Shown: positions 29,013-38,200 of the stretch, in pieces
Layout of the letters: each line of letters starts with the position of its first letter
How positions within the stretch are numbered: the stretch's first letter is position 1
Assembly: GCA_030837345.1 (NCBI GenBank)
Contig: JAUPKQ010000120.1
Location: 1 to 56,398, forward strand
Direction of reading: 5' to 3'
Length of the DNA stretch: 56,398 nt
Source of the DNA: Actinomycetota bacterium
GTDB lineage: Bacteria; Actinomycetota; Actinomycetes; Actinomycetales; Kineosporiaceae
Position numbers and translations under genes: made by a program
The notes under the pieces: model-generated
Told to the model about the DNA's origin: nothing
Seen by the model: only the letters and a program-made list of their open reading frames with translations
Databases searched by the model: none

Positions 29013-29018
29013 AGCCTA
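29013..29018 (-). promoter_or_regulatory. Candidate leaderless -10 box of rimO
   Basis: TAGGCT, then GGCCGG, then the ATG at 29006. The 6-nt spacing puts the transcription start on the first base of the start codon. There is no Shine-Dalgarno for this gene and no clear -35. Confidence 0.5.
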
Positions 29019-29261
29019 GCCGCGACGACCGGACGTTATGCACAGTGCCCGGCCCCCGGCCCCCGGGAGGCGGAGGCGCACCCGGCGGAGGCGGGGACGG
29101 CGCGGGGAGGCCGTGGAGACGTGGAGACGGGCGCCCGCGAGATCGCGGACGCCCGCCCTCCCCGGGCGACGGGCCTCACCGGTCACAGGCCGCGACGGTC
29201 ACCGTTCGCCCGGTTACCCACCCGATCGCCTGCCCGATCGCCTGCCCGGCCGTTCGGCCGA

Positions 29262-30959
29262 TCAGCGACGGGGGCCGCCCACGGCAGCGAGCGCGTCCAC
29301 GACGCCGTCACCGTAGATCGAGTTCCGGGCCGGGGTTCCGGTGCACGGTGAGCCGTACGTCGCGCCCCGTCCCTCGGCCTTGTAGGAGATCACCGGCGCC
29401 GGGCAGATCTTGTCGATCGCCGTGCCCCGCAGGACGCGATCGACGACGTCGGGGTCCAGGGTCTTCCCTCCGCGTCCGTCGGGCCGTCCGTACTGCGACA
29501 CGATGAGTGCCGCGACCCCCGCGACGTGAGGCGCCGCCATCGAGGTTCCTTGCAGGTACTGCCAGTAGGCGCAGCTCTCGGGGCCGGGGGCGCCGCACGA
29601 GGAGACGAGGAACGGGTCCTTCGACTCGCCCGTCGTGGCGTCGATCAGGCCGGACCTCACCGCGAGGTGGTGCGGCATCGGGGCGAGGACCAGGTTCCCC
29701 GGCTGACGGCTCGCGTCGGTCCCGGCGAAGTCGCGGAGGAATCCGCCCGGTGCCGCGACGTCGGTCTGCTCCGTACCGTGGTTCGAGTAGTCGGCCTTCT
29801 TGCCGCTCTTGCCCACCGACGCCACCCCGATCACGTGGCGGCCCTCCGCCGGGAGCGAGAGGCAGGTGGAGTTGTCGATCGTCCGCTCGTGGGCGGCGCC
29901 GGCCGGGTGGTTCGGGCTGATCTTGTCGACCGGAGGGCTACCGAGGTCCAGGTGGTCGTTGCCGAGCGCGGCCACGAGGGTCACGCCTCTGCGGTGCGCG
30001 TACGTCAGGGCCCGCTGGGTCGCCTCGATCACCGCCCGCTGCTCCCGCTGCTCCTCGGGGCTGTCGGCGGAGTTCGCCGCGCAGTTGAAGAGCCACGGGT
30101 CGATGTAGAAGCTCATGTTCACCACGTCGATACCGGCCTGGCCCGCGTAGCGGATCGCCTTGAGCGTCGGCTCGAGGAAGAAGCTCCCGGCGTCCCCACC
30201 CGCCCGGATGTTCACCAGGGTCACGTTCGGGGCCACCCCGGCGATCCCGACGCCGTTGATCGACGCTCCGATCGTCCCGGCGACGTGGGTGCCGTGTTCG
30301 TTGTCGTCCGTGTCGACGGGGTCGACGCAGGAGGGCTGCTCGCACTCCCCGTCGAGGCTGGGGATGTCGGTGACGAAGTTGCGGCTGAGCGCCTTGTCGA
30401 AGTTGGGCTTGATGTCCGGGTGGTTCCCGTCGACACCGGTGTCGATGATCCCGACCCGGACCTGTCTCGACCCGGGCTGCTTCCGGTAGGACCCCGAGGG
30501 AGTGGCGTTGATCATCGCCATGTCCCACTGGAGGTCGGCGAGGGGCTCGGCCTTGGGCAGCGGACCCCGGGCCGGGCGTCGTGCCACCGGGACGCTGTCA
30601 CGCAGGTCCCGTTTCAGCGGGTCGGCCCTGGGCACCGCGCCGATCCGCCGGTCACCGGCGACGCCGGACACGGCGGCGCTGGCGTCGGCCTTCGCCGCGA
30701 AGTCGGTGGCGGAGGATGTCGCGGTGAGGATCCCGAGCTCGGCGTCCTCACTGGTGACCGTCCCGCCCGCCGACGTCACCGCCTGCTTCGCCGCGGCGAC
30801 CGAACCGGTGTCAGCCGCGACGACGACGTACGAGGTGGCCTTGTCGGACGGGTTCCCCGTCGTGTCCGCGGCAGTGGCGCAAGGCGCGGCGGTCAGGCCA
30901 TAGACGGCCGCCCCGAGGGCGGTGGCCACGGCCACCGCCCTCGTCCGATGTCCTGTCAT
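29262..30959 (-). CDS. Secreted S8 family (subtilisin-like) serine protease
   Basis: 565 residues. Signal peptide (residues 1-~31, ending AAPCATAAD). Residues ~44-115 resemble an I9-type inhibitory propeptide (SYVVVAADTGSVAAAKQAV). The catalytic triad is complete: Asp in VGIIDTGVDG, His in EHGTHVAGT, Ser in GTSMAAPHVAG. Disulphide potential is suggested by pairs such as CEQPSC. It has no C-terminal membrane anchor or sorting motif, so it is probably released. The ATG has AAGGA 7 nt upstream. Isolated between rimO and the NYN gene; its substrates are unknown. Confidence 0.94.
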   Translation of the reverse strand: MTGHRTRAVAVATALGAAVYGLTAAPCATAADTTGNPSDKATSYVVVAADTGSVAAAKQAVTSAGGTVTSEDAELGILTATSSATDFAAKADASAAVSGVAGDRRIGAVPRADPLKRDLRDSVPVARRPARGPLPKAEPLADLQWDMAMINATPSGSYRKQPGSRQVRVGIIDTGVDGNHPDIKPNFDKALSRNFVTDIPSLDGECEQPSCVDPVDTDDNEHGTHVAGTIGASINGVGIAGVAPNVTLVNIRAGGDAGSFFLEPTLKAIRYAGQAGIDVVNMSFYIDPWLFNCAANSADSPEEQREQRAVIEATQRALTYAHRRGVTLVAALGNDHLDLGSPPVDKISPNHPAGAAHERTIDNSTCLSLPAEGRHVIGVASVGKSGKKADYSNHGTEQTDVAAPGGFLRDFAGTDASRQPGNLVLAPMPHHLAVRSGLIDATTGESKDPFLVSSCGAPGPESCAYWQYLQGTSMAAPHVAGVAALIVSQYGRPDGRGGKTLDPDVVDRVLRGTAIDKICPAPVISYKAEGRGATYGSPCTGTPARNSIYGDGVVDALAAVGGPRR

Positions 30960-31109
30960 GTCGGGTCCTTATGTCTCGGGATAAGCATCGTCCGCGGGAC
31001 ATTAGTGACCTAAAGGACCCACTCCGTAACTTGTGATGCAATTGATGCGTATATCACACGTTCTTGACACTTCTCCTCAGCTAAGAGGAAAGGCCTCACT
31101 GAAGGAGAT

Positions 31110-31853
31110 TCAGTCGTGGATCTCCTCCAGAAGCGACCGCATCGACCGGGTGGGAGGCAGCCACGCGCCACCGACGGGAAGGTTGTCGAGGCGGACACGC
31201 GGCAGGGGCTGGGTGAAAGCGCCCGGCACATCCTCCAGATCGAGGAAGGTCAGGGCATCGGATTCCTGGGCGTACCCGGCGACCTCAGCGAACGAGAGGA
31301 CGATGACCTCGACGCCGTCCCGGGCGAGTTTCTCCAGCGGTTCGAGGAAGTTTCGGCCGTCACCGCTGGCCACCACGAGCCGACGCAGGTGATGCGTCTC
31401 CGAACGGGCCTCGATATGCGTGAGCATGTCGGCGTCCACGTCGTCGTCCGGGCCCAGTTTCGGTCGCGCGAACACCGCGTAGCCGAACGACCGGATCGCC
31501 TCGATCCAGCCACGCATCGAGACCGCGCCCCCCGGAGGGACGTTGGCGAAGACACACCCCTCGACCTCGTGGTCACCCGCCCCCGCCAGCAGCCAACGGG
31601 CGACCGCGTCGAACCGGGGCCGGGAGGCCGGGGTCGGACGGCCACCGATGACGTTGGAGAGCGTCATATCGATATTTGGGGCATCCCAGACCAAGAGGTC
31701 GAGCTCCCCACGTTCGGTCTCGCCCTGGGCCGGATCATCCATCAATATCGCCTGCTCGCTCACCGTCACCACCTCCGTCGGAGGGACTGCACGATCACCG
31801 GTCCTGGCTCCCTGGTCCGGCAGACCCGGCGTCGAGTCGTCCTGTTCACTCAC
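31110..31853 (-). CDS. NYN-domain (PIN-like) putative RNase
   Basis: 247 residues. The NYN/LabA-like fold is indicated by LDLLVWDAPNIDMTLSNVIG (first acidic strand), the later DDDVDADML and VVASGDGRNFLEPL, which supply the acidic metal-binding residues typical of NYN nucleases. These proteins are predicted to cleave RNA. Translation overlaps the ftsK stop by 4 nt (ATGA), so it is coupled to the DNA translocase, an arrangement I know from other actinobacteria but whose meaning is unclear. The first ~45 residues are polar and probably disordered. Confidence 0.86.
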   Translation of the reverse strand: MSEQDDSTPGLPDQGARTGDRAVPPTEVVTVSEQAILMDDPAQGETERGELDLLVWDAPNIDMTLSNVIGGRPTPASRPRFDAVARWLLAGAGDHEVEGCVFANVPPGGAVSMRGWIEAIRSFGYAVFARPKLGPDDDVDADMLTHIEARSETHHLRRLVVASGDGRNFLEPLEKLARDGVEVIVLSFAEVAGYAQESDALTFLDLEDVPGAFTQPLPRVRLDNLPVGGAWLPPTRSMRSLLEEIHD

Positions 31854-34594
31854 TCGCCGTGTCCTGGTTCCCAGAGATCCTCGACGCGACCGGCGTCGTC
31901 GTCCGGGGGCTCCTCGCCCCGCATGAGTGCAAGTGTGCCCGGCAGGTCGTCAGGTTTCACCAGCACGTCCCGTGCTTTGCTCCCTTCGCTCGGTCCGACC
32001 ACCCCCCGGCTCTCCAACAGATCCATCAGACGACCCGCCTTGGCGAACCCGACCCGCAGCTTGCGCTGGAGCATGGACGTCGAGCCGAACTGCGTCGTCA
32101 CCACCAGTTCCGCGGCCTGCAACAACAGATCGAGATCGTCACCGATGTCCTCGTCGATCTGCTTCCTGACGGCCGGAGCGGCGACGTCGGACCGGTAGCT
32201 CGGCGTCAGTTGCTTCTTCACGTGCTCGACGACACCGTGAATCTCGCTCTCGGTCACCCAGGCGCCCTGGACCCGCATGGGCTTGCTGACCCCCATCGGG
32301 AGGAACAAGCCGTCACCCTGCCCGATGAGCTTCTCGGCGCCTGGCTGGTCGAGCACGACCCGTGAATCCGTGACGGACGACGTGGCGAACGCCATCCGGC
32401 TCGGCACGTTCGCCTTGATCAGACCGGTGACGACGTCGACGCTGGGCCGCTGGGTCGCGAGCACCAGATGGATTCCCGCGGCGCGGGCGAGCTGGGTGAT
32501 CCGCACGATCGAGTCCTCGACGTCCCGGGGCGCGACCATCATCAGGTCCGCGAGCTCGTCGACGATCACCAGGAGATACGGGTACGGCGTCAGTTTCCGT
32601 TCGCTGCCCGCGGGCAGGACGATCTCCCCCGCCCTGACCGCCTTGTTGAAGTCGTCGATGTGCTTGAAGCCGAAATCAGCAAGATCGTCATAGCGCAGGT
32701 CCATCTCCTTGACGACCCACTGCAACGCCTCGGCGGCCTTCTTGGGGCTCGTGATGATCGGGGTGATGAGGTGAGGAATCCCCTCGTACGCCGTCAGTTC
32801 AACCCGTTTCGGGTCAACGAGGACCATACGGACCTCGTCGGGTGTGGACCGCATGAGGATGGAAGTGATCATCGAGTTGACGAAACTGGACTTCCCGGCG
32901 CCGGTGGCGCCCGCGACCAGCAGGTGCGGCATCTTCGCGAGGTTCGCGACGACATAACCGCCCTCGACGTCCTTGCCGACCCCCATGGCCATCGGGTGCA
33001 CGGTCTTGCGCGCGACGTTGCTGCGCAGGACGTCGCCGAGGCTCACCGTCTCACGGTCGGTGTTCGGGATCTCGATACCGATCGCCGACTTCCCCGGGAT
33101 GGGGGACAAGATCCGGACGTCGGCGCTCGCCACCGCGTACGCGATGTTCTTGCTGAGGGCCGTCACACGCTCGACCTTGACGGCCGGGCCTAGCTCCACC
33201 TCGTACCGGGTGACCGTCGGTCCCCGGGTGAAGCCGGTGACCTGGGCGTCGATCGTGAACTGGTCGAGGACGGTGGTGAGGGCCTCCGTGATGCGGTCGT
33301 TGGCGGCGGTGCGGGCCTTGGGCGCGCTGCCGGGGGCGAGGAGGTCGGAGGGGGGCAGATGGTACGTGACGTCGCCGGACAGCATCAATTGCTCGGCCCG
33401 GGCCGGCAGCTGGGTCGTCGAGGGAGCCTCGAGCGGCGGCCTGATCTCCGGCGGCGCGCTCTCCGGTGAAATGATCTCAATCGGCATCGTCGAGACGGGA
33501 CGTCCGTCGACGATCTCCACGGACGACGGGGCGTCCCGGTCGTGGTCCGTGGCCGACGACGGGCCCGCCCCGGGTCCGGCGTCCGCTCCGGCGTCCGATC
33601 CGGGATCCGGCTGGCCCACGGAACGGCGCTCCCCCGGCCTCGGACGGCGTCTCCCGCCCTCCCCGGTGACGACGGCCTTCTCGTAGGCCTCGTCACCGCT
33701 TCGCGGATCGCCCTCGCCGTCCGGGTCGGAACGCCGGCCCCGGCGCGTGCGGCGGCGCAGGGCGGCACCGACCGTCGCGGCGTCCTCGGCCGCGGTGGCG
33801 ACCTCTTCGTCCCGCATCGAGGTCAGGTGGTCGTGGAGATCCCGCAGCCGGTCCGGGATCGCGTGCACGGGCGTCGCGGCCATCACGAGGACACCGAAGA
33901 AGACGACGAGCCCCAGAAGAGGCACGGCGACCCACACCGAGACCGCGCTCTCCAGGGGGGACGCCGCGAGGAAACCGATCATCCCCCCGGCGTTGTGCAT
34001 CTTCGCCTCGCCCTCCCCGGGGCTGGGCAGCCCCCGGGCGATGTGGACGAGGCCGGTGCCGGCCGTTCCGGTGGCGAGGAGCCCGATGACGACGCGGTTG
34101 GTCTCACGCACCCGGTCCGGGTGCCGGAGCAGCCGCACCCCGAGGGCGAGCAGCACCAGGGGCAGGACCAGACCCACGACGCCGAAGGTCCCCGCGACCA
34201 CGGCGTGGATCACCTGTCCGACGACGCCGGGCATGCGCCACCACTCCCGGGCCGCGACGACGAGGGAGATGCCGATCAGGAGCAGGCCGAGGCCGTCCCG
34301 GCGGTGGACCGGGTCGAGGTCGCGGGCGCTGTCACCGAGGCGTCGCGCGGTGCCGCCGAGCAGATGGGCCAACCCCATCCACAGCCCGCGGGCGAACCGG
34401 AAGGGCAGCGGGAGCGGCAGGCCCATCGGCCGTGAGCCCCCCCGCGGATGTCTGGCGGGCCTGCGGGGCCGGGCACCGCCGCCGCGGCGCGGGGAACGGC
34501 CGGAGGAGGTACCGCTGGCGGAACGCGCGGGCGAGCGCCCGGTCGAGCCCGGCGCCTTCACGCGCCCGCCGCTGGAGGACGTACGGGTCGCCAT
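31850..34594 (-). CDS. ftsK: DNA translocase FtsK/SpoIIIE
   Basis: 914 residues. Pumps chromosome ends through the division septum. A basic Ser/Arg/Gly-rich N-terminus (1-~60) is followed by four membrane spans (about 95-260), an acidic/Pro-rich linker, the alpha-beta motor with Walker A GATGAGKSS and Walker B LLVIVDELADLMM, and a C-terminal gamma winged helix (TSMLQRKLRVGFAKAGRLMD) that reads KOPS/FRS-type sites. TAGCCT lies 8 nt before the ATG, so expression may be leaderless. Confidence 0.96.
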   Translation of the reverse strand: MATRTSSSGGRVKAPGSTGRSPARSASGTSSGRSPRRGGGARPRRPARHPRGGSRPMGLPLPLPFRFARGLWMGLAHLLGGTARRLGDSARDLDPVHRRDGLGLLLIGISLVVAAREWWRMPGVVGQVIHAVVAGTFGVVGLVLPLVLLALGVRLLRHPDRVRETNRVVIGLLATGTAGTGLVHIARGLPSPGEGEAKMHNAGGMIGFLAASPLESAVSVWVAVPLLGLVVFFGVLVMAATPVHAIPDRLRDLHDHLTSMRDEEVATAAEDAATVGAALRRRTRRGRRSDPDGEGDPRSGDEAYEKAVVTGEGGRRRPRPGERRSVGQPDPGSDAGADAGPGAGPSSATDHDRDAPSSVEIVDGRPVSTMPIEIISPESAPPEIRPPLEAPSTTQLPARAEQLMLSGDVTYHLPPSDLLAPGSAPKARTAANDRITEALTTVLDQFTIDAQVTGFTRGPTVTRYEVELGPAVKVERVTALSKNIAYAVASADVRILSPIPGKSAIGIEIPNTDRETVSLGDVLRSNVARKTVHPMAMGVGKDVEGGYVVANLAKMPHLLVAGATGAGKSSFVNSMITSILMRSTPDEVRMVLVDPKRVELTAYEGIPHLITPIITSPKKAAEALQWVVKEMDLRYDDLADFGFKHIDDFNKAVRAGEIVLPAGSERKLTPYPYLLVIVDELADLMMVAPRDVEDSIVRITQLARAAGIHLVLATQRPSVDVVTGLIKANVPSRMAFATSSVTDSRVVLDQPGAEKLIGQGDGLFLPMGVSKPMRVQGAWVTESEIHGVVEHVKKQLTPSYRSDVAAPAVRKQIDEDIGDDLDLLLQAAELVVTTQFGSTSMLQRKLRVGFAKAGRLMDLLESRGVVGPSEGSKARDVLVKPDDLPGTLALMRGEEPPDDDAGRVEDLWEPGHGE

Positions 34595-34655
34595 GCTGAC
34601 CGAGGCTACGCGAGCCGGGCGTTCCGGTCATTGACCGCCACGCCCCTTCGGGCCG

Positions 34656-35561
34656 TCAGCCCAATGAGGCGAGGGCCACGGCCGTACGGGCCGCGAAGGC
34701 CGCGTTGTTGCGGACCAGGGCGATGTTCGCGACGAGGCTCCGCCCCCCGGTCAGATCGTTGACGCGCGCCAGGAGGTACGGCGTCACCTCCTTGCGCGTC
34801 ACGCCGGCCGCCTCGGCGTCCGCGATCGCCTCGGCGACACGGGCGTCGATGTCGCTGCCGTCCAGGGCGTCCTCGACCGGGATCGGGTTGGCGACGAGGA
34901 CGCCGCCCCTCAGGCGGAAGCGGCGATGAGCTGCGAGGACGGCGGCGAGCTCGTCGGGCGAGTCGACGCGGTGGTCGACGGGCTGGCCCGACGTCCGCGA
35001 GAAGAAGGCGGGGAACTCGTCGGTACCGACACCGATGACAGGCACCCCCCGGGTCTCGAGGACCTCCAGGGTCTTCGGCAGGTCGAGGATCGACTTCGCC
35101 CCGGCGCACACGACAGTGACGGGGGTCGACCCCAGCTCGTCGAGGTCGGCGCTGATGTCGAAGGTGCGCTCCGCCCCGCGGTGGACTCCGCCGATCCCCC
35201 CGGTCGCGAAGATCTCGATCCCGGCGAGGTGGGCCAGATACATCGTGGCCGCGACGGTCGTTCCGGCGGTCCGTCCCGCCGCGGAGAGCGCGGGCAGATC
35301 ACGACGGGAGGCCTTGGCCGCGTCCTTCGACGAGGCGAGACGCTCCAGCGCCGCGTCGTCCAGGCCGACGCGGGCGACGCCGTCGAGCAGGGCGATCGTC
35401 GCCGGGACGGCGCCGTTGGCGCGGACGACGTCCTCGACGGACCGGGCCGTGGCGAGGTTCTCCGGGTACGGCATGCCGTGTGTGATGATCGTCGACTCCA
35501 GGGCGACGACAGGGGCCCTGCGGTCGAGGGCGTCCGCCACCTCGGGCGAGAGAGTCAGCAT
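34656..35561 (-). CDS. psuG: Pseudouridine-5'-phosphate glycosidase
   Basis: 301 residues from the ATG at 35561. Splits pseudouridine 5'-phosphate into uracil and ribose 5-phosphate. The family is recognisable throughout: VVALESTIITHGMPYPENL at the N-terminus, ASRRDLPAL, GTTVAATMYLAH, FATGGIGGVHRGAERTFD, and the C-terminal GGRSLVANIALVRNNA. It lies 23 bp downstream of the kinase gene psuK, so both steps of pseudouridine salvage are encoded together. TACCGT lies 7 nt before the ATG and could be a promoter of its own. Confidence 0.95.
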   Translation of the reverse strand: MLTLSPEVADALDRRAPVVALESTIITHGMPYPENLATARSVEDVVRANGAVPATIALLDGVARVGLDDAALERLASSKDAAKASRRDLPALSAAGRTAGTTVAATMYLAHLAGIEIFATGGIGGVHRGAERTFDISADLDELGSTPVTVVCAGAKSILDLPKTLEVLETRGVPVIGVGTDEFPAFFSRTSGQPVDHRVDSPDELAAVLAAHRRFRLRGGVLVANPIPVEDALDGSDIDARVAEAIADAEAAGVTRKEVTPYLLARVNDLTGGRSLVANIALVRNNAAFAARTAVALASLG

Positions 35562-35584
35562 GCCGAAGACGGTACCTGGACGCA

Positions 35585-36514
35585 CTACCGCCCCGGGGTA
35601 CCGGGCCCCTGGACACCGGGCCCCGGGCCCTTGCCGCGGACGCTCTCGGGGACGGCGACCGTCAGCGAGGCCTCCCGCACCCCCGCCCGGACCGCCTCGT
35701 CGAGGGAGCCACCCGTGACCAGGTGGGACAGCGTGGTCGCCACGAGCGCGTCGCCCGCGCCGGTGACGTCGACGACCCGCGCCGGGATCCCCGGGACCGT
35801 CCGGGGCGGTCCGTCGCCGTCCGCCACGACGGCCCCGTCGGGGCCGAGGGTCAGCACGACCGCGCGGGCACCGGCGCCGAGGAGACGGTCGGCGAGGGCC
35901 GGTGGACCGCCGTCCGGGGACAGCGCCAGCTCCGCGAGCAGGGCGCGGGCCTCGTCGAAGTTGCAGAACAGGACGGCGGTGCCCGCGAGGCCACCGGCCA
36001 GCCGGGTGACCTTGGGGGTCGACACGGCGTCCACGGCGACCGGCGTGCCGTCGGACGCCGCCCGGCGAAGGGCCGCGGCGAGGACCGGGGCCGGGAGGTT
36101 GCAGTCGAGGAAGAGCCACTCCCCGGGCCGGGGCCAGGCCCCGAGCAGGTCCTCGGGGGTGATGCCGTCCAGGACGTCCATCGCGGCGACGCCGAGCACG
36201 AGGTCACCCGCGGGATCGAGGACGGCGACGTACGACGCCGTCGACACCCCGCCGACGACCCTCACAGCCTTCGATCCGACCCCGCGAACGGCCAGCTGGG
36301 TGAGCAGCTCACGGCCCGCGTCGTCGTCGCCGACCCGTGAGCACAGCCGCACGGGGACGCCGAGGAGGGCGAGGTTCTCGGCGACGTTGCGCGCGACCCC
36401 GCCCGGCGACGTCGACGCCCGGGCGGGGTTCGACGTGCCGGGACGCGCCGCCGCGAGCAGGCGGAGATGGCGGTCGAGCACGATGCCGCCGGCGCACAGC
36501 ACCGACGGGACCAC
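35585..36514 (-). CDS. psuK: PfkB-family sugar/nucleoside kinase, probably pseudouridine kinase
   Basis: 309 residues from a GTG directly abutting the rnj stop (TAG-GTG, no spacer). PfkB features: N-terminal GGIVLDRHLRL and SPGGVARNVAENLALLG, and C-terminal anion-hole motif DVTGAGDALVATTL. It would phosphorylate pseudouridine to the 5'-phosphate used by PsuG. The identity as PsuK rests mainly on pairing with psuG, since PfkB kinases have varied substrates. Confidence 0.87.
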   Translation of the reverse strand: MVPSVLCAGGIVLDRHLRLLAAARPGTSNPARASTSPGGVARNVAENLALLGVPVRLCSRVGDDDAGRELLTQLAVRGVGSKAVRVVGGVSTASYVAVLDPAGDLVLGVAAMDVLDGITPEDLLGAWPRPGEWLFLDCNLPAPVLAAALRRAASDGTPVAVDAVSTPKVTRLAGGLAGTAVLFCNFDEARALLAELALSPDGGPPALADRLLGAGARAVVLTLGPDGAVVADGDGPPRTVPGIPARVVDVTGAGDALVATTLSHLVTGGSLDEAVRAGVREASLTVAVPESVRGKGPGPGVQGPGTPGR

Positions 36515-38200
36515 CTAGGCCTCGATCACGAGCGGAAGGATCATCGGACGCCGCCGGTAGCTCTCGTTCACCCAGCGCCCCACGACGCGCCGCACGATCT
36601 GCTGGAGCTGGTGGGTGTCGCCGACGCCTTCGGCCGCGGCGGACGCGAGCGCGTCGGCGATGCGCGGCCGGACCTTGTCGAAGACCGTGTCGTCCTCGGC
36701 GAAGCCCCGCGCGTGGATGTCCGGCCCCGCGACGACCTTGCCGGTGCCGGAGTCCACGACGACGACGACGGAGATGAAACCCTCCTCGCCGAGGATGCGA
36801 CGGTCCTTGAGATCGATCTCGGTGATCTCGCCGACGCTGGCGCCGTCGACGTAGACGTACCCGCATTCGACAGCACCAGCGATCTTGGCGACACCGTCGA
36901 CGAGATCGACGACGACGCCGTCCTCCGCGACGACGACCCGCTCCCGGGGGACACCCGACAGGACGGCGAGATCGGCGTTCGCGAAGAGGTGGCGGACCTC
37001 GCCGTGCACCGGCATGACGTTGCGTGGCCGGATGATGTTGTAGCAGTAGAGGAGTTCCCCGGCGCTGGCATGCCCGGACACATGGACCCGGGCGTTGCCC
37101 TGGTGCACCACCTTGGCACCGAGGTGGGTCAGTCCGTTGATCACCCGGTAGACGGCGTTCTCGTTGCCCGGGATGAGCGACGAGGCGAGGACGACGGTGT
37201 CACCGCGCCCGATCCGGATCCGGTGGTCGCGGTTCGCCATGCGCGACAGCGCCGCCATCGGTTCGCCCTGCGAGCCGGTGCACATGAGGACGACCCGGTC
37301 GTCCGGCAGGTCGTCGATCGCCCGAAGGTCGACGAGGACGCCGTCCGGCACCCGGAGGTAGCCCAGTTCCTTGGCGACGCCCATGTTGCGGACCATCGAC
37401 CGGCCCACGAGAGCGACGCGGCGGCCGTGGGTGTGGGCCGCGTCCAGGACCTGCTGGACACGGTGCACGTGCGAGGCGAAGGAGGCGACGATGATCCGCC
37501 GGTCGGCGGCGGCGAACACCCGGTCGAGGACCGGGGTGATCTCACGTTCAGACGTCGTGAAGCCCGGGACCTCGGCGTTCGTCGAGTCGACCATGAACAG
37601 GTCGACCCCGGCCTCGCCGAGGCGGGCGAAGGCCCGCAGGTCGGTGATACGCCCGTCCAGCGGCAACTGGTCCATCTTGAAGTCGCCGGTGTGCAGGATC
37701 GTCCCGGCCTCGGTCCGGACGGCGACGGCCAGCGCGTCGGGAATGGAGTGGTTGACCGCCACGAACTCGCACTCGAACGGCCCGAAGCGCTCGGTCTGGC
37801 CCTCGCTGACGGCGAAGGAGTAGGGGGTGATCCGGTGCTCGCGCAGCTTGGCCTCGACCAGCGCCAGCGTCAGCTGGGACCCGATCAGGGGCAGGTCGTC
37901 GCGGAGGCGAAGGAGGTAGGGGACGGCCCCGATGTGGTCCTCGTGCCCGTGGGTGAGAACGACGGCGACGACGTCGTCGAGGCGATCGGCGATCGGGGTG
38001 AAGTCCGGCAGGATGAGGTCGACCCCGGGCTGGTGGTCCTCCGGGAACAGCACACCGCAGTCGATGATCAGTAACTTGCCGGCGAATTCGAGGACCGTCA
38101 TGTTGCGGCCGATCTCGCCGAGCCCGCCGAGCGGGACGACCCGGAGCGCGCCGTCAGGAAGGGGCGGGGGCGGGCCGAGCTCGGGGTGCGGGTGACTCAC
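36515..38200 (-). CDS. rnj: Ribonuclease J
   Basis: 561 residues. A metallo-beta-lactamase/beta-CASP RNase with 5'-3' exo- and endonuclease activity in mRNA turnover and rRNA maturation. The zinc motif is LTHGHEDHIGAVPYLL, with later metal ligands in HTGDFKMD and VHVSGHAS; the beta-CASP stretch and C-terminal domain are of normal length. It overlaps dapA by 4 nt upstream and abuts psuK downstream, so it sits inside one coupled dapA-rnj-psuK-psuG transcript. Confidence 0.96.
   Translation of the reverse strand: MSHPHPELGPPPPLPDGALRVVPLGGLGEIGRNMTVLEFAGKLLIIDCGVLFPEDHQPGVDLILPDFTPIADRLDDVVAVVLTHGHEDHIGAVPYLLRLRDDLPLIGSQLTLALVEAKLREHRITPYSFAVSEGQTERFGPFECEFVAVNHSIPDALAVAVRTEAGTILHTGDFKMDQLPLDGRITDLRAFARLGEAGVDLFMVDSTNAEVPGFTTSEREITPVLDRVFAAADRRIIVASFASHVHRVQQVLDAAHTHGRRVALVGRSMVRNMGVAKELGYLRVPDGVLVDLRAIDDLPDDRVVLMCTGSQGEPMAALSRMANRDHRIRIGRGDTVVLASSLIPGNENAVYRVINGLTHLGAKVVHQGNARVHVSGHASAGELLYCYNIIRPRNVMPVHGEVRHLFANADLAVLSGVPRERVVVAEDGVVVDLVDGVAKIAGAVECGYVYVDGASVGEITEIDLKDRRILGEEGFISVVVVVDSGTGKVVAGPDIHARGFAEDDTVFDKVRPRIADALASAAAEGVGDTHQLQQIVRRVVGRWVNESYRRRPMILPLVIEA

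Noticed and set aside
27675-29351. Long open frame antisense to rimO
   Set aside because: High-GC coding DNA often gives long antisense frames; this one overlaps rimO fully, has no ribosome binding site and no recognisable domain.
31032-31058. TGTGAT...ATCACA pair resembling a CRP site
   Set aside because: Arms are 15 bp apart instead of 6, and no CRP-type regulator is implicated.
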